Positions 53,536 to 62,911 of a stretch of DNA of 64,000 nucleotides are shown one piece after another. The DNA is from Plut-88900 sp963668115. GTDB taxonomy: Bacteria; Chloroflexota; Dehalococcoidia; Plut-88900. Each line of letters starts with the position of its first letter. Position 1 is the first letter of the stretch. Below the pieces are notes generated by a model. The model did not search any database. It had not been told where the DNA came from and was given only the letters and a program-made list of their open reading frames with translations. The DNA lies in assembly GCA_963668115.1 (NCBI GenBank), contig OY764147.1:1-64000 (forward strand), given 5' to 3'. Position numbers and translations under genes: made by a program.

Positions 53536-54345
53536 CTACAACACCTGCCACAGCCTCCGCCCTTCCTTCCGTATCAACCGTCCGAAGCTCGGCATTGTAT
53601 AGTGCCCCATCCCTATCACCGACCCGTCCTTTTCAAGCCGTTCCAGCACCCTTTCCCTGGTTTCTCGGGCTAGAGCGTGGTCGTTGTCGTAAATGATCTC
53701 CCAGTGCATTTCGTTCGTTTGAGAGGCGACGTTTATCACGTCCCCCAGGATGTAGCCCCTCTGCCCGTCCGACAGAATGCTCAGGCTCATGTGGCCCGGC
53801 GTGTGCCCTGGAGTCGACACCATTTTCACCTCGCTGGTCAGCGTAATATCTCCTTCGACCAGCTCCAGCGCCCCCAGCGATTCCAGCGGATTCACCTGCG
53901 ACTTCATGTAGGAGTTGGTCTCCAGGTCCTCGTTGAAGAACTCGTAGTCGACCTTCGGGATAAAATACTTGGCGTTCGGGAAGGTGAGCCGCGACGACCC
54001 GTTCTCCTCCGTTATGTTCCACCCCACGTGGTCGATGTGCAGATGCGTGAACGCCACGATATCAACCTCATCGACCGGCACCCCCTTCTTGCTCAGCTCG
54101 TCCATCAACTTGCCGGGGTACTCCTTCCCCCACCCCGTATCGACTAGGATTGTCTTGCCTTGGGACCGGATTACAAAGCTCCCGAAATTGATGTCCAGCT
54201 TCCCATCATCCCCTACGAGACCCGGGTACGCATCCCACTCCGATGCCGCTACATTCGGGAACAGGGCGCTGGCCGGGGCTCGATCGGCCCCATCCGTGAC
54301 CGATAGCACCTCCGCGTTTCCTACGCTGATCTTGTAGTCCGGCAT
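53536..54345 (-). CDS. MBL-fold metallo-hydrolase (AHL-lactonase-like family)
   Basis: 269 residues from the ATG at 54345, which has GAGGAGG upstream; an open frame extending further lacks homology. The metal-binding motif AFTHLHIDHVGWNI (HxHxDH) is intact. Other ligands are in STPGHTPGHMS (His), YILGDVINVASQ (Asp) and GMGHYTMPSFG (His). Lactones or related esters are possible substrates. Confidence 0.87.
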   Translation of the reverse strand: MPDYKISVGNAEVLSVTDGADRAPASALFPNVAASEWDAYPGLVGDDGKLDINFGSFVIRSQGKTILVDTGWGKEYPGKLMDELSKKGVPVDEVDIVAFTHLHIDHVGWNITEENGSSRLTFPNAKYFIPKVDYEFFNEDLETNSYMKSQVNPLESLGALELVEGDITLTSEVKMVSTPGHTPGHMSLSILSDGQRGYILGDVINVASQTNEMHWEIIYDNDHALARETRERVLERLEKDGSVIGMGHYTMPSFGRLIRKEGRRLWQVL

Positions 54346-54384
54346 CTGTGCCTCCTCTTGGAAGTATGCGCTGATGATACCACT

Positions 54385-54410
54385 TTGACCCGAGCGAGCG
54401 TGGGTATAAT
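54385..54410 (+). promoter_or_regulatory. Possible promoter for hyuAB
   Basis: TATAAT at 54405-54410 with TTGACC at 54385-54390, only 14 nt apart. The -10 is good, but the spacing is short for a sigma70 promoter. Confidence 0.3.
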
Positions 54411-54448
54411 GTCCCCCGTGACCCGAGCCATCACCCACGGAGCCCGAC

Positions 54449-56509
54449 TTGCGTTACCGTCTCGGAATTGACGTCGGCGGCACCTTCACCGACTACGCCC
54501 TCCAGGACCTCGAGACTGGGCGACTGACCGTCGGCAAGCACCCAACTCGCCCCTCTGACATAACAGCTGGCGTTTTTGAGGGTCTGGAGACGGTTCTGGA
54601 AGACCGCCCCATCTCCGAAATGCGACAGATCGTCCATGCCACCACCGTCGCCTCCAACCTCATGGTGGAACGCAAGGGAGCGGTCACGGGCCTTCTCACC
54701 ACCCGAGGATTCAGAGACGTCCTGCTCATCCAGCGTCAGCTGCGGGTCAACATCTACGACCTGTTCCTGGACAAAGTCCAGCCCCTCCTCCTCCGCCGCT
54801 TCATCCGGGAGGTAGACGAGCGCATGACCCACTCCGGCGAAGTCTACAAACCTCTCAACGAAGACAGTGTTGCCCAGGCCGTAAACATCCTTATAGACAT
54901 GGGAGTCAAGACCTTCGCCGTTGCCCTCCTCCACTCCTACGCCAACCCAGCCCACGAGCATAGCGTCCGAGACATCATCCTCGACATCGCTCCCAACTCC
55001 CTGGTGACCCTTTCCAGCGATATCTCCCCCCAGTGGCGAGAGTATGAACGCTCCAGTACAGCGGTTGCGAACGCTTACCTGATGCCCGCCGTGAGGGGCT
55101 ACCTCGACAGCTTCGAGCATTCTCTCAACAGTGACGGATACGAAAAGCCCCTACAGGTGATGCAGGCCAACGGCGGCACGGCCAACGTAGAAGTGATAAA
55201 CCGTGCCCCGGTTCGCCTCATCGAGTCAGGGCCCGCCGCCGGTGCCCTCATGGCCGCCAGCATGGCCCGAGCCCTCCATCTGGACCGCGTCATCTCCTTC
55301 GACATGGGTGGCACTACCGCTAAGGTATGTCTCATCGAAAACGGCTCTCCGTCCGCTGCATCCCAGATTGAAATCGATAGACTGAAGATGCAGCAGGGTA
55401 GTGGTCTGCCCATAAGCGTCCCGGGCATCGACCTTGTCGAGATCGGCGCTGGCGGCGGCAGTATCGCCAGGGTTGAGTTGGGCGCTATTGTCGTCGGCCC
55501 CGACAGCGCAGGTGCCAGCCCCGGCCCCATCTGCTACGACAATGGCGGCAGCGAGACCACCGTCACCGACGCCGACCTAGTCCTGGGCTATCTCAACCCC
55601 GACTACTTCCTGGGCGGACGCATGACCCTGGACAAACAGTCCTCCGAAAGAGGTATCTCCGAAAAGCTGGCCCAACCCCTCGGCCTGACTCTCGAGGAAG
55701 CCGCATGGGGTATCCACACCGTAGTTAATGCCAACATGCGGCGGGCACTCAGACTGGCAACCGTGGGGCGCGGCAAGGACCCCCGACGCTACACACTCGT
55801 CGGGTTCGGGGGTGCGGGGCCCGTCCATGCCTGCCGTCTCGCCTGGGAGCTTGGGATTGCCCACGTATTGCTTCCTTCAGGCGCGGGCGTCGGATCCGCC
55901 GCCGGCCTCCTCGCTGCCGACACTGTGTTCGACCTCGCCCGCACCTATGATACCCTCCTCGAAGACTCCATGCTCCCTGCCGTTAACGCTTTGTTCGAAG
56001 AACTTCGCTCTGGGTGCCGAAGCCTCATGCGGGACAACGGGATCACGGACAACATAGAGCTATCCCCCTCCGCGGACATGCACTACGAGGGCCAGGGCTT
56101 CGACATAGAAGTCCCCCTCCCCCGACTCCCCCTGGACGCCGAGGCCATCCATGAACTGGAAGATGCCTTCCACCTGAAATACGCCGACACCTTCGGCTAC
56201 GCCCAGCCCGACCAACCCATAAGGGCCGCCGGCTGGAAACTGAGAGCCTCCCACTCTCGGGGCGAATTCCAGTGGCCTGAGCTTGAACCTAGTGACTCAA
56301 CCCCCACCCCATCCTCCCGTCGCCCGGCCTACTTCCCGGAGACCGGCGGCTTCACCGACACCCCCGTCTATTCAAGGTCCACCCTCGGAGTAGGTGCTTC
56401 CATCAAGGGTCCTGCAATAGTCGAAGAAGCCGAGTCCACAGTTGTACTGCTTCCCGAATCTTGCGCCATTGTGGACAAGTACGGCAACATCCTGGTCGAG
56501 TTCCAATAG
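54449..56509 (+). CDS. hyuA: Hydantoinase/oxoprolinase family protein, A subunit
   Basis: 686 residues. The N-terminal hydantoinase-A ATP-grasp/ASKHA-like start is RYRLGIDVGGTFTDYALQDL. The middle has HATTVASNLMVERKGAVTGL, RLIESGPAAGALMAASMARA with SFDMGGTTAKVCLIENG (phosphate-binding), and VGFGGAGPVHACRLAWELGI. It hydrolyses ATP to open cyclic amides such as hydantoin or 5-oxoproline with HyuB. The TTG start has GGAG 8 nt upstream. It is followed by hyuB after a 13-nt gap. Confidence 0.88.
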   Translation: MRYRLGIDVGGTFTDYALQDLETGRLTVGKHPTRPSDITAGVFEGLETVLEDRPISEMRQIVHATTVASNLMVERKGAVTGLLTTRGFRDVLLIQRQLRVNIYDLFLDKVQPLLLRRFIREVDERMTHSGEVYKPLNEDSVAQAVNILIDMGVKTFAVALLHSYANPAHEHSVRDIILDIAPNSLVTLSSDISPQWREYERSSTAVANAYLMPAVRGYLDSFEHSLNSDGYEKPLQVMQANGGTANVEVINRAPVRLIESGPAAGALMAASMARALHLDRVISFDMGGTTAKVCLIENGSPSAASQIEIDRLKMQQGSGLPISVPGIDLVEIGAGGGSIARVELGAIVVGPDSAGASPGPICYDNGGSETTVTDADLVLGYLNPDYFLGGRMTLDKQSSERGISEKLAQPLGLTLEEAAWGIHTVVNANMRRALRLATVGRGKDPRRYTLVGFGGAGPVHACRLAWELGIAHVLLPSGAGVGSAAGLLAADTVFDLARTYDTLLEDSMLPAVNALFEELRSGCRSLMRDNGITDNIELSPSADMHYEGQGFDIEVPLPRLPLDAEAIHELEDAFHLKYADTFGYAQPDQPIRAAGWKLRASHSRGEFQWPELEPSDSTPTPSSRRPAYFPETGGFTDTPVYSRSTLGVGASIKGPAIVEEAESTVVLLPESCAIVDKYGNILVEFQ

Positions 56510-56522
56510 TAGAAAACATGCC

Positions 56523-58255
56523 ATGAGCGATATTGATCCCGTAACCTTCAGCGTGGTCTGGAACGGCCTGGTATCCATCGCAGAGGAGATGGGTACGGCC
56601 CTCCGCCGCTCCGCCTACTCCCTTGGCGTCCGGGAGGGCCGGGACTTCTCCACCGCCCTTTTCGATGTCCATGGCAGACTCGTGGCCCAGGGCAATTTCA
56701 GCCCCGGGCACCTTGGCTCCATGCCCTTCGTAGTCAAGAACATCCTTCATGAGTACCCGCTGGATGAGCTTGAGGAGGGCGATTCCATCCTCCTGAATGA
56801 TCCTTATCTCGGCTCCGGCCACCTCCCCGACTTCTTCCAGGTGAGCCCTATCTTCTTCGATGGCAACCTGCTAGGTTTCTCCGCCAACTGTGCTCATATG
56901 GTCGACGTCGGAGGCGCGGGCCCCGGGTCCCAGGCCGTCGACAGCCTGGATCTCTTCCAGGAGGGCCTCAGATTCCTGCCGACCCGCATCTACCACGCTG
57001 GTCGACCCAACCGTGAGGTGCTCCGTATGCTCGAATCCAACGTCCGCGTCCCAGACAAGGTCATGGGCGACGTCCGGGCCCAGAGAAACGCCAACCGCAT
57101 CGGGGAGATGGGCCTTATCGCTCTCGCCGATACCTATGGCCCCAACACCCTCGCCGCCTGCATGGACCAAATCCTTGACCGCTCAGAGGAGTCCATGCGC
57201 AGCGCCATCCGCGATCTCCCGGAAGGCCGCTACGAAGCCGAGGACTATTTCGACGACTACGGCCCCGGCACCGAAATCCTCACCGTCAAAGTAGCCGTGA
57301 CCATCAAGGATGGCGGTTTTACCATCGACTTCTCCGGCAGCAGCCCCCAGACCCGCTCCGGACTCAATTCCACCTTTAACTACACCCGTGCCTATTCCTA
57401 CTTCACTCTGAAGGCATTGACAGTTCAGGACCGAGTCCCCCAGAACGAAGGCTGTATCCGCCCCATCGAAGTCATCGCCCCCGAGGGCAGCCTGTTCAAC
57501 CCCCGACCCCCCGCCGCAGTCGGGCCCCGGGCCATTATGCAGCAGCGCATGGTCGACACCATCCTCTTCGCCATGTCCAAAGCCGCCCCCGACCGGGTCA
57601 TCGCCAACAGCTCTCACTGGGCCAACCCCAACTACGGCGGTATAGACCCTACAACCGGCAAACCCTTCGTCTACTACGAGATGCTGATAGGGGGCGTCGG
57701 GGCCCGACCCACCAAGGATGGCGCCGACGGCCTGTGCTCCGCTTTCAACCTCGAAAACATCCCCGTCGAAGTGGTCGAGGCCACCTACCCTGTCCTTGTC
57801 GACCGACTCCAGTTTGTCACCGACAGCGCAGGCCCGGGTCGATTCCGAGGTGGCTCTGCCATGCGCAAGGACGTCCGCCTCCTCTCCAATGAGGTCGTAT
57901 TTTCCAACCTGACCGATAGGCAAGTTACCCAGCCCCAGGGCCTGTTCGGCGGCCAGGGAGGCCCAGTTGGGAGCACCACCCGGAACCCCGACTCCCCGGG
58001 CACGGAACCCCTCCATTCCAAAGGATCCTACCGGCTCAGCAAGAGCGATGTGGTCAGCACAACCCTCTCAGGCTCCGGCGGCTACGGCTCCCCGAAACCC
58101 GAGACCCGCAAGCCGTTCTCCGTGATGTCCTGGACGACTACGTCTCCATAGATGCCGCGAGGAGCGTATACAAAGTAGCCATCAACCCCGACACCATGTC
58201 CATAGACTCATCGGAGACCAGCCTCCTCAGGGAAAACAAGGAACAGCATGACTAG
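56523..58255 (+). CDS. hyuB: Hydantoinase B/oxoprolinase family protein, with a frameshift near the 3' end
   Basis: The ATG at 56523 starts MSDIDPVTFSVVWNGLVSIA. The body is typical HyuB, with GNFSPGHLGSMPFVVKNIL, GDSILLNDPYLGSGHLPDFF and GPGRFRGGSAMRKDV. In the current sequence the frame ends at 58151 with unrelated residues. From 58094 another frame gives ETRDPQAVLRDVLDDYVS and on to a TAG at 58253-58255, matching a normal HyuB C-terminus. One extra C in CCCC at 58090-58093 would join the frames. The end overlaps the next gene's ATG (58248). Confidence 0.85.
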
Positions 58256-59177
58256 CAAGCGAGAAACTAGGTTCGGCGTAGCCATCCCTCAAAAGTTCCC
58301 CGACGGCATAGTCGACACCAAGTACATATCTGATTTCCTCACCACCGTCGAAGCCCTCGGCTACGACAGCGCATGGGTTGGCGAGGGTGTGTTCGGCAAG
58401 GTGCCAAACCTGGAACCCATTCCCCTGCTCTCCTATGCCGCCGCTCTTACCTCCTGGATCAAGTTGGGAGTCTCCGCCCTGACCTTCCCCTTCTGGAACC
58501 CCATTTTCTTGGCCAAGGCCGTGGCAAGCCTGGACCAGCTTTCCAATGGCAGGTTCATCCTTGGACTCACCGTCGGGGTGCATCGGGAACAATATCCCGC
58601 CTTCGGAATCAGACCCGAGCACCGCCTCACCCGCTTCATCGAAGGCTTGGAACTGATGAAGCGGCTCTGGACCTCTGACAGCGTGACCTTCAAAGGGAAG
58701 TTCTGGGATATGGAAAATGTTTCCATCAGCCCCAGGCCCGCACAGAAGCCCCACCCCCCGGTCTGGTTCGGTTCCCGAGCCCTTCCCGCCCTTCGTCGCT
58801 CCGTCAAGTCGGGTGATGGCTGGATGGGCTCCGGCGCAACCTCCACCGCCGAGTTCCGGGAACACATGCACATCCTCCGCGGCTTCATGGCGGAGGAAGG
58901 CAAAACCCAGGACGAGTTCCCCCTGACCAAGCGGGTCTACGTCGCCCTGGACACGGACAAGGAAAAAGCCCTCCGTCACTTGGAGGATATGATGGGCTTT
59001 ATCTACGGAGACCCGACCCTCGCGTCCAAAGTCTCCGTCTATGGAGACCGTGAAGAAGTAGCCGATGGATTACGAGAGGTGATGGCCGAGGGCGTCGACC
59101 TTATCCTTCTGGCCCCCGCCATCGACCCCAAGGGCCAGGCCGAGCTATTTGCCGACCAGGTGCTGCCCAGGCTCTAG
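58248..59177 (+). CDS. LLM-class flavin-dependent oxidoreductase 2
   Basis: 309 residues, luciferase-like. It contains VEALGYDSAWVGEGVFGKVP, LDQLSNGRFILGLTVGVHRE and QKPHPPVWFGSRALPALRRS. It is distinct from the copy at 46263. Its start overlaps the restored hyuB end by 8 nt, pointing to an operon with hyuAB and perhaps a joint pathway for a cyclic nitrogen compound. That functional link is inferred from position only. Its stop overlaps the convergent MBL gene by 4 nt. Confidence 0.86.
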   Translation: MTSKRETRFGVAIPQKFPDGIVDTKYISDFLTTVEALGYDSAWVGEGVFGKVPNLEPIPLLSYAAALTSWIKLGVSALTFPFWNPIFLAKAVASLDQLSNGRFILGLTVGVHREQYPAFGIRPEHRLTRFIEGLELMKRLWTSDSVTFKGKFWDMENVSISPRPAQKPHPPVWFGSRALPALRRSVKSGDGWMGSGATSTAEFREHMHILRGFMAEEGKTQDEFPLTKRVYVALDTDKEKALRHLEDMMGFIYGDPTLASKVSVYGDREEVADGLREVMAEGVDLILLAPAIDPKGQAELFADQVLPRL

Positions 59178-59839
59178 CCCGAGTTTTCAAGCAGCGCCAC
59201 TTCCGTCTGCTCCGGCATGCTGGATGCCGTAAGGTGCAGACGGCGTTGCCCCTCGGGGGCCGGAACGCCCATCTCCTTCAGGAACCTCGTCAGGGCCTCA
59301 GAGTCCGTTGCCTCGGGGCCCGGGTAGTCCATGGGAACAACCACCTTTGGCTCCACAAGCCGGGCCGTTTCTACGGATGCCTTTACGCTCTCCACAGATC
59401 CTATGGGCGCCACCATCACCCCCACGTCTCCCAGCCGCTCCACCTGCCCCGACTCCAATGGCTTTTGCAAGTCCCCCAGGTGGCATACCACTATCCCGTC
59501 TATCTCAATTGCGTATACCGTATTCCTCCCCGGCCCCCCGGCGCCATCCTCTCCGTCTGACGACCTGTGGACTGTCCCCACCCCGGTTATCAGCACCTCG
59601 GCAATCTCGTACTCCCCGGGTCCCCGGATCTCCCTTCGCCCATCCTCTTCCCGAGAACCGGGTCCGCTGTCCGAATCAAATAGAGAAGGTAGGCCGGTGG
59701 GTGGTCCACTCCATGTGACCGCCTTGACATACGGTGCCCGGGTCACCTTGCCGTGCACCTGCTCGTACGGGTCCGTGACCACCCCCAGGTCCCGAGACCT
59801 TATCGAAAAACACCTTCGCCCAAACCAGGTTATATCCAA
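59174..59839 (-). CDS. MBL-fold (UlaG-like) protein lacking the canonical metal motif
   Basis: 221 residues similar to small Zn-dependent beta-lactamase-fold proteins, starting MDITWFGRRCFSIRSRDLGV then VTDPY. Where HxHxDH should follow the third strand the sequence is AVTWSGPPTGLPSL. The later regions GPGEYEIAEVLITGVGT, VCHLGDLQKPLE and KVVVPMDYPG keep the family outline. It may have lost catalysis or bind metal differently. It is tail-to-tail with the LLM gene. Confidence 0.72.
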   Translation of the reverse strand: MDITWFGRRCFSIRSRDLGVVTDPYEQVHGKVTRAPYVKAVTWSGPPTGLPSLFDSDSGPGSREEDGRREIRGPGEYEIAEVLITGVGTVHRSSDGEDGAGGPGRNTVYAIEIDGIVVCHLGDLQKPLESGQVERLGDVGVMVAPIGSVESVKASVETARLVEPKVVVPMDYPGPEATDSEALTRFLKEMGVPAPEGQRRLHLTASSMPEQTEVALLENSG

Positions 59840-59905
59840 CTCATTGCTCTCCTTCTCTGTGAAGTATAGGAAAGCGTTTTAACCCGTGCAATACTGCTTC
59901 TCAAC

Positions 59906-59934
59906 TTGACACGGACAACCCCTGTTGATAAATT
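59906..59934 (+). promoter_or_regulatory. hrcA operon promoter
   Basis: TTGACA (59906-59911) and TAAATT (59929-59934), 17-nt spacing, directly before the CIRCE element. Confidence 0.7.
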
Positions 59935-59942
59935 CGACGTAT

Positions 59943-59969
59943 CTGGCACTCTTGGCAACGGGGTGCCAA
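59943..59969 (+). promoter_or_regulatory. CIRCE operator for HrcA
   Basis: CTGGCACTC (59943-59951), 9-nt spacer, GGGTGCCAA (59961-59969). The arms match the CIRCE consensus (TTAGCACTC-N9-GAGTGCTAA type) with two mismatches to perfect symmetry. It lies between the -10 and the hrcA start, so HrcA should repress its own operon, with release on heat shock. Confidence 0.8.
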
Positions 59970-60015
59970 ACCTTTATGTTGGTGCCTGGCTTCACTCCTG
60001 TTTAAGGAGGCCTTT

Positions 60016-61035
60016 TTGTTAACTGCAAGAAGAGAATCAGTGCTTAATGCCATAGTCGAAGGGCACATCGATACCGTCACGCCCGTCGGGTCCCGGCATA
60101 TCGCCAGAAAGTGGGGTATGAAGCTCAGCCCCGCCACCGTCCGCTCCGAGATGGCCGGCCTAGAGCAGGACGGCTACATCACAAGACCCCACACTTCTGC
60201 CGGCGGCCTCCCCACCGACTTGGGCTACCGCACCTACGTGCGACAGTTCCTCGCCAATCCCACCCTTGACCCCAGCCGGCGCGGGACCATCCGCCGCCGA
60301 CTCCTTGACGTCGCCATGGATCAGGAAGGTTGGGCCCGCTCCGCCGCCGAGGCCCTCTCACGCCTCACCGGCAGCCTTGCCGTTACCACCGCACCCAAGC
60401 CGGCCCAGGTCCGCCTGAAGCGCATAGAGTTGGTGCCTGTCCAGGACATGATGGTCATGACCTTGGTAGTCCTATGGGGTGCCAAGATTCTCCGCCAGAT
60501 GCTTTCTCTTGAGAAATCCATCCCCATCGATGAGTTGACCCGGGCCAGCAATAAACTCAACCACCTTTTTGAAGGCGTTGCCCCTTCTGAGTTGGCCGAC
60601 TCCGGCCTGGAGCTGTCTCCCTTGGAGGAGGATGTGGTCCGCCTTGTCAAGGGCCTGATGGAAGAAGAGGAGCAGCAGGACTTGGAAGACCCGCTCTTCG
60701 AGGGCATCCAGCACGTATTCGAACAACCCGAACTCGCCGAGGCCGAAATCCTCCGCGACATGATGGAGATCCTTGAAGAAAAGGGTCGCCTGAAAAACAT
60801 TATGCAGCAGGTCTATTCAGGCCCCGGTCTGCGCGTCGCTATAGGCGGCGAGGTGCGTACCTCCAGCATGCGCCATTTCAGCATCATCGTCTCCGAATAC
60901 GGCATCTCCGACCGAATAAAGGGCGTTATCGGCGTCTTCGGCCCCAAGCGCATGGCCTACCGGCGCAACATCCCCGCCGTCAACTACCTTGCCCACCTCA
61001 TGAGCAACGCCGTCGAACAGAGTTTCCCCAACTAG
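60016..61035 (+). CDS. hrcA: Heat-inducible transcription repressor HrcA
   Basis: 339 residues. The N-terminal winged helix reads LNAIVEGHIDTVTPVGSRHI and SPATVRSEMAGLEQDGYITR followed by PHTSAGGLPTDLGYR, the classic HrcA signature. The C-terminal GAF-like half ends IGVFGPKRMAYRRNIPAVNY. The TTG start lies 5 nt after AAGGAGG. It represses class I heat-shock genes via CIRCE. Confidence 0.95.
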   Translation: MLTARRESVLNAIVEGHIDTVTPVGSRHIARKWGMKLSPATVRSEMAGLEQDGYITRPHTSAGGLPTDLGYRTYVRQFLANPTLDPSRRGTIRRRLLDVAMDQEGWARSAAEALSRLTGSLAVTTAPKPAQVRLKRIELVPVQDMMVMTLVVLWGAKILRQMLSLEKSIPIDELTRASNKLNHLFEGVAPSELADSGLELSPLEEDVVRLVKGLMEEEEQQDLEDPLFEGIQHVFEQPELAEAEILRDMMEILEEKGRLKNIMQQVYSGPGLRVAIGGEVRTSSMRHFSIIVSEYGISDRIKGVIGVFGPKRMAYRRNIPAVNYLAHLMSNAVEQSFPN

Positions 61036-61046
61036 TCAGGCATAAC

Positions 61047-61630
61047 ATGAGTGATCCCAACAACCCCGAGGACTCGGAACAACTCCCTTCAGAAGGCGTG
61101 AACAGGAGGAAACGGAGGGCCGCGAGTCTTCCGAGGACATAGCCTCGGCCCTTGAACAGGAAAAGGAGCGCGCCGACAAAAACCTCGCCAACTGGCAAAG
61201 GGCTCAGGCTGACCTTGCCAACTACAAGAAACGCGTGGAACAGGAAAAACAGGATCTGGCCAAGTTTGCCAACGCAGCCCTCATAGGCTCCCTGCTCACC
61301 CTTATCGACGATTTCGAACGGGCCCGAGCCACCGTCCCCGAAAGCATCCTCGGCATTACCTGGGTCGATGGCTTGTTCCTCATAGAACGCAAACTGCTCT
61401 CTACTCTGGAAGCCCTCGGCCTTTCGGAGATCAAGGCCCTCGACGAAGAATTCGATCCCAACCTTCACGAAGCCGTCATGCACGGCGAAGGCCCAGAAGG
61501 TAAAGTGGTAGAGCAGTTCCAGAAAGGCTACAAACTCCACGAACGGGTCATCCGACCCGCCATGGTCAAGGTTGGGCAGGGCACGACACCCGAAAGTCCC
61601 GAAGCCCCAGAAGAACAATTGGAGTCCTGA
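61047..61630 (+). CDS. grpE: Nucleotide exchange factor GrpE, frameshifted in the N-terminal tail
   Basis: The ATG at 61047 begins MSDPNNPEDSEQLPSEG, but that frame stops at about 61142. The conserved protein is in another frame: EQEETEGRESSEDIASALEQ, then the GrpE coiled coil with RAQADLANYKKRVEQEKQDL and the head domain LLTLIDDFERA...HEAVMHGEGPEGKVVEQF. The only in-frame start downstream (GTG 61235) would cut off the conserved NYKKR. Adding one G near 61094-61097 (GAAGGCG) joins the frames. GrpE is normally essential as the DnaK exchange factor, so a sequence error is plausible. Confidence 0.85.
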
Positions 61631-61683
61631 GAAAGCCCCAAATGGCATCTGCGCCCGACAGAAATTCTGGATAGCTACATATC

Positions 61684-62805
61684 ATGACCACCAAGACCGA
61701 TTATTACGAACTGCTGTCGGTGCCTAGGAGCGCCTCCCAGGAAGAGATTAAGAAGGCCTTCCGTCGCCAGGCCCTCAAGTACCATCCCGACAGGAACAAG
61801 AGCCCCGACGCAGAAGCTAAGTTCAAGCAGGTCAACGAGGCCTACGAGGTCCTCAGCGATCCCGACAAACGCGCCGCCTACGACAGGTTCGGACACACAG
61901 GTGCATCCGGCGGCCCCTACGGTCGAGGCTTTGAAGGCATGGGTGGCTTCGGCGGCTTCGGCGATATCTTCGAGGCTTTCTTCGGGTCCAACGCCAGCGC
62001 GAAGACCGGGCCCCAGCGCGGCGCCGATATCCACACCGGCGCAACCATCTCCTTCGAAGATGCCGTCTTTGGCGCCGAGCGAAACGTGGATGTCCAGAGG
62101 ACCGAGGTCTGCAAGAACTGCCGAGGCTCCCGCGCAGAGCCCGGTACCGACGTTTCTACCTGCTCCACCTGCAACGGCAGCGGCAGCGTGCGTCGAGTAC
62201 AGCAAAACCTCTTTGGCCAGTTCGTCAATGTCACCCCGTGTGCTCAGTGCCGCGGCGAAGGGCGCGTAGTATCGACTCCCTGCAGTCACTGTCGGGGCTC
62301 CGGCCGGATAAGGGCCAACAGAAAGATCGCCGTTCAGATACCCGCCGGAGTCGAGGAAGGCACCCAGGTTCGCCTAACCGGGGAAGGTGATGCCGGCACC
62401 CGAGGCGGCTCCTCCGGCAACCTTTACGTCACCGTAAAAGTCCAGCGCCACGAATACTTCAGCCGTGACGCCGATGACGTCCTGCTGGACTACTACGTCA
62501 ATTTTGCCCAGGCCGCCTTGGGTGACGAGGTCGAAGTCCCGACCATAGACGGACCCGTGATGCTCAAGATTCCATCGGGAATCCAGACCGGCACCGCCCT
62601 CAGGCTCAGGGGCCGAGGGGCCTACAGGCTCAGGGGCGGAGGTCGCGGCGATCAGATAGTCTACGTGAACGTCCGCACCCCCGAGTCCCTCAACAAGGAA
62701 GAAGAAGACCTCTTCCGCCAGCTCACCCTTACCCTGGACAAACCGGGACTGTCGGGTCGCAACGGCAAGGGCATATTTGCCAAGATAAAGGAGGTTTTCC
62801 GATAG
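61684..62805 (+). CDS. dnaJ: Chaperone DnaJ
   Basis: 373 residues. The J domain has KTDYYELLSVPRSASQEEIK and the HPD motif in ALKYHPDRNK. A Gly/Phe-rich linker (GGFGGFGDIFEAFFG) follows. Four zinc motifs are CKNCRGSR, CSTCNGSG, CAQCRGEG and CSHCRGSG; the first has Ser for the final Gly. The C-terminal substrate domain is complete. It is the co-chaperone for DnaK. dnaK itself is not in this window between grpE and dnaJ. Confidence 0.95.
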   Translation: MTTKTDYYELLSVPRSASQEEIKKAFRRQALKYHPDRNKSPDAEAKFKQVNEAYEVLSDPDKRAAYDRFGHTGASGGPYGRGFEGMGGFGGFGDIFEAFFGSNASAKTGPQRGADIHTGATISFEDAVFGAERNVDVQRTEVCKNCRGSRAEPGTDVSTCSTCNGSGSVRRVQQNLFGQFVNVTPCAQCRGEGRVVSTPCSHCRGSGRIRANRKIAVQIPAGVEEGTQVRLTGEGDAGTRGGSSGNLYVTVKVQRHEYFSRDADDVLLDYYVNFAQAALGDEVEVPTIDGPVMLKIPSGIQTGTALRLRGRGAYRLRGGGRGDQIVYVNVRTPESLNKEEEDLFRQLTLTLDKPGLSGRNGKGIFAKIKEVFR

Positions 62806-62835
62806 CCCGTTTTTCGGCTTGGACCTCCCCAGGAC

Positions 62836-62869
62836 GCCCGACCCGCTGTCGCCGGTTCGGGCCTTTTTT
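62836..62869 (+). terminator. Rho-independent terminator after dnaJ
   Basis: GCCCGACC (from 62836) pairs with GGTTCGGGC (to 62862) with one bulged T and a 10-nt loop, followed by C and six T (62864-62869). It lies 31 nt past the dnaJ stop and before prmA. Confidence 0.7.
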
Positions 62870-62911
62870 CTACCTCCTCAATCCCCGTTCCCGATAGGCC
62901 AGGGCAGACAA

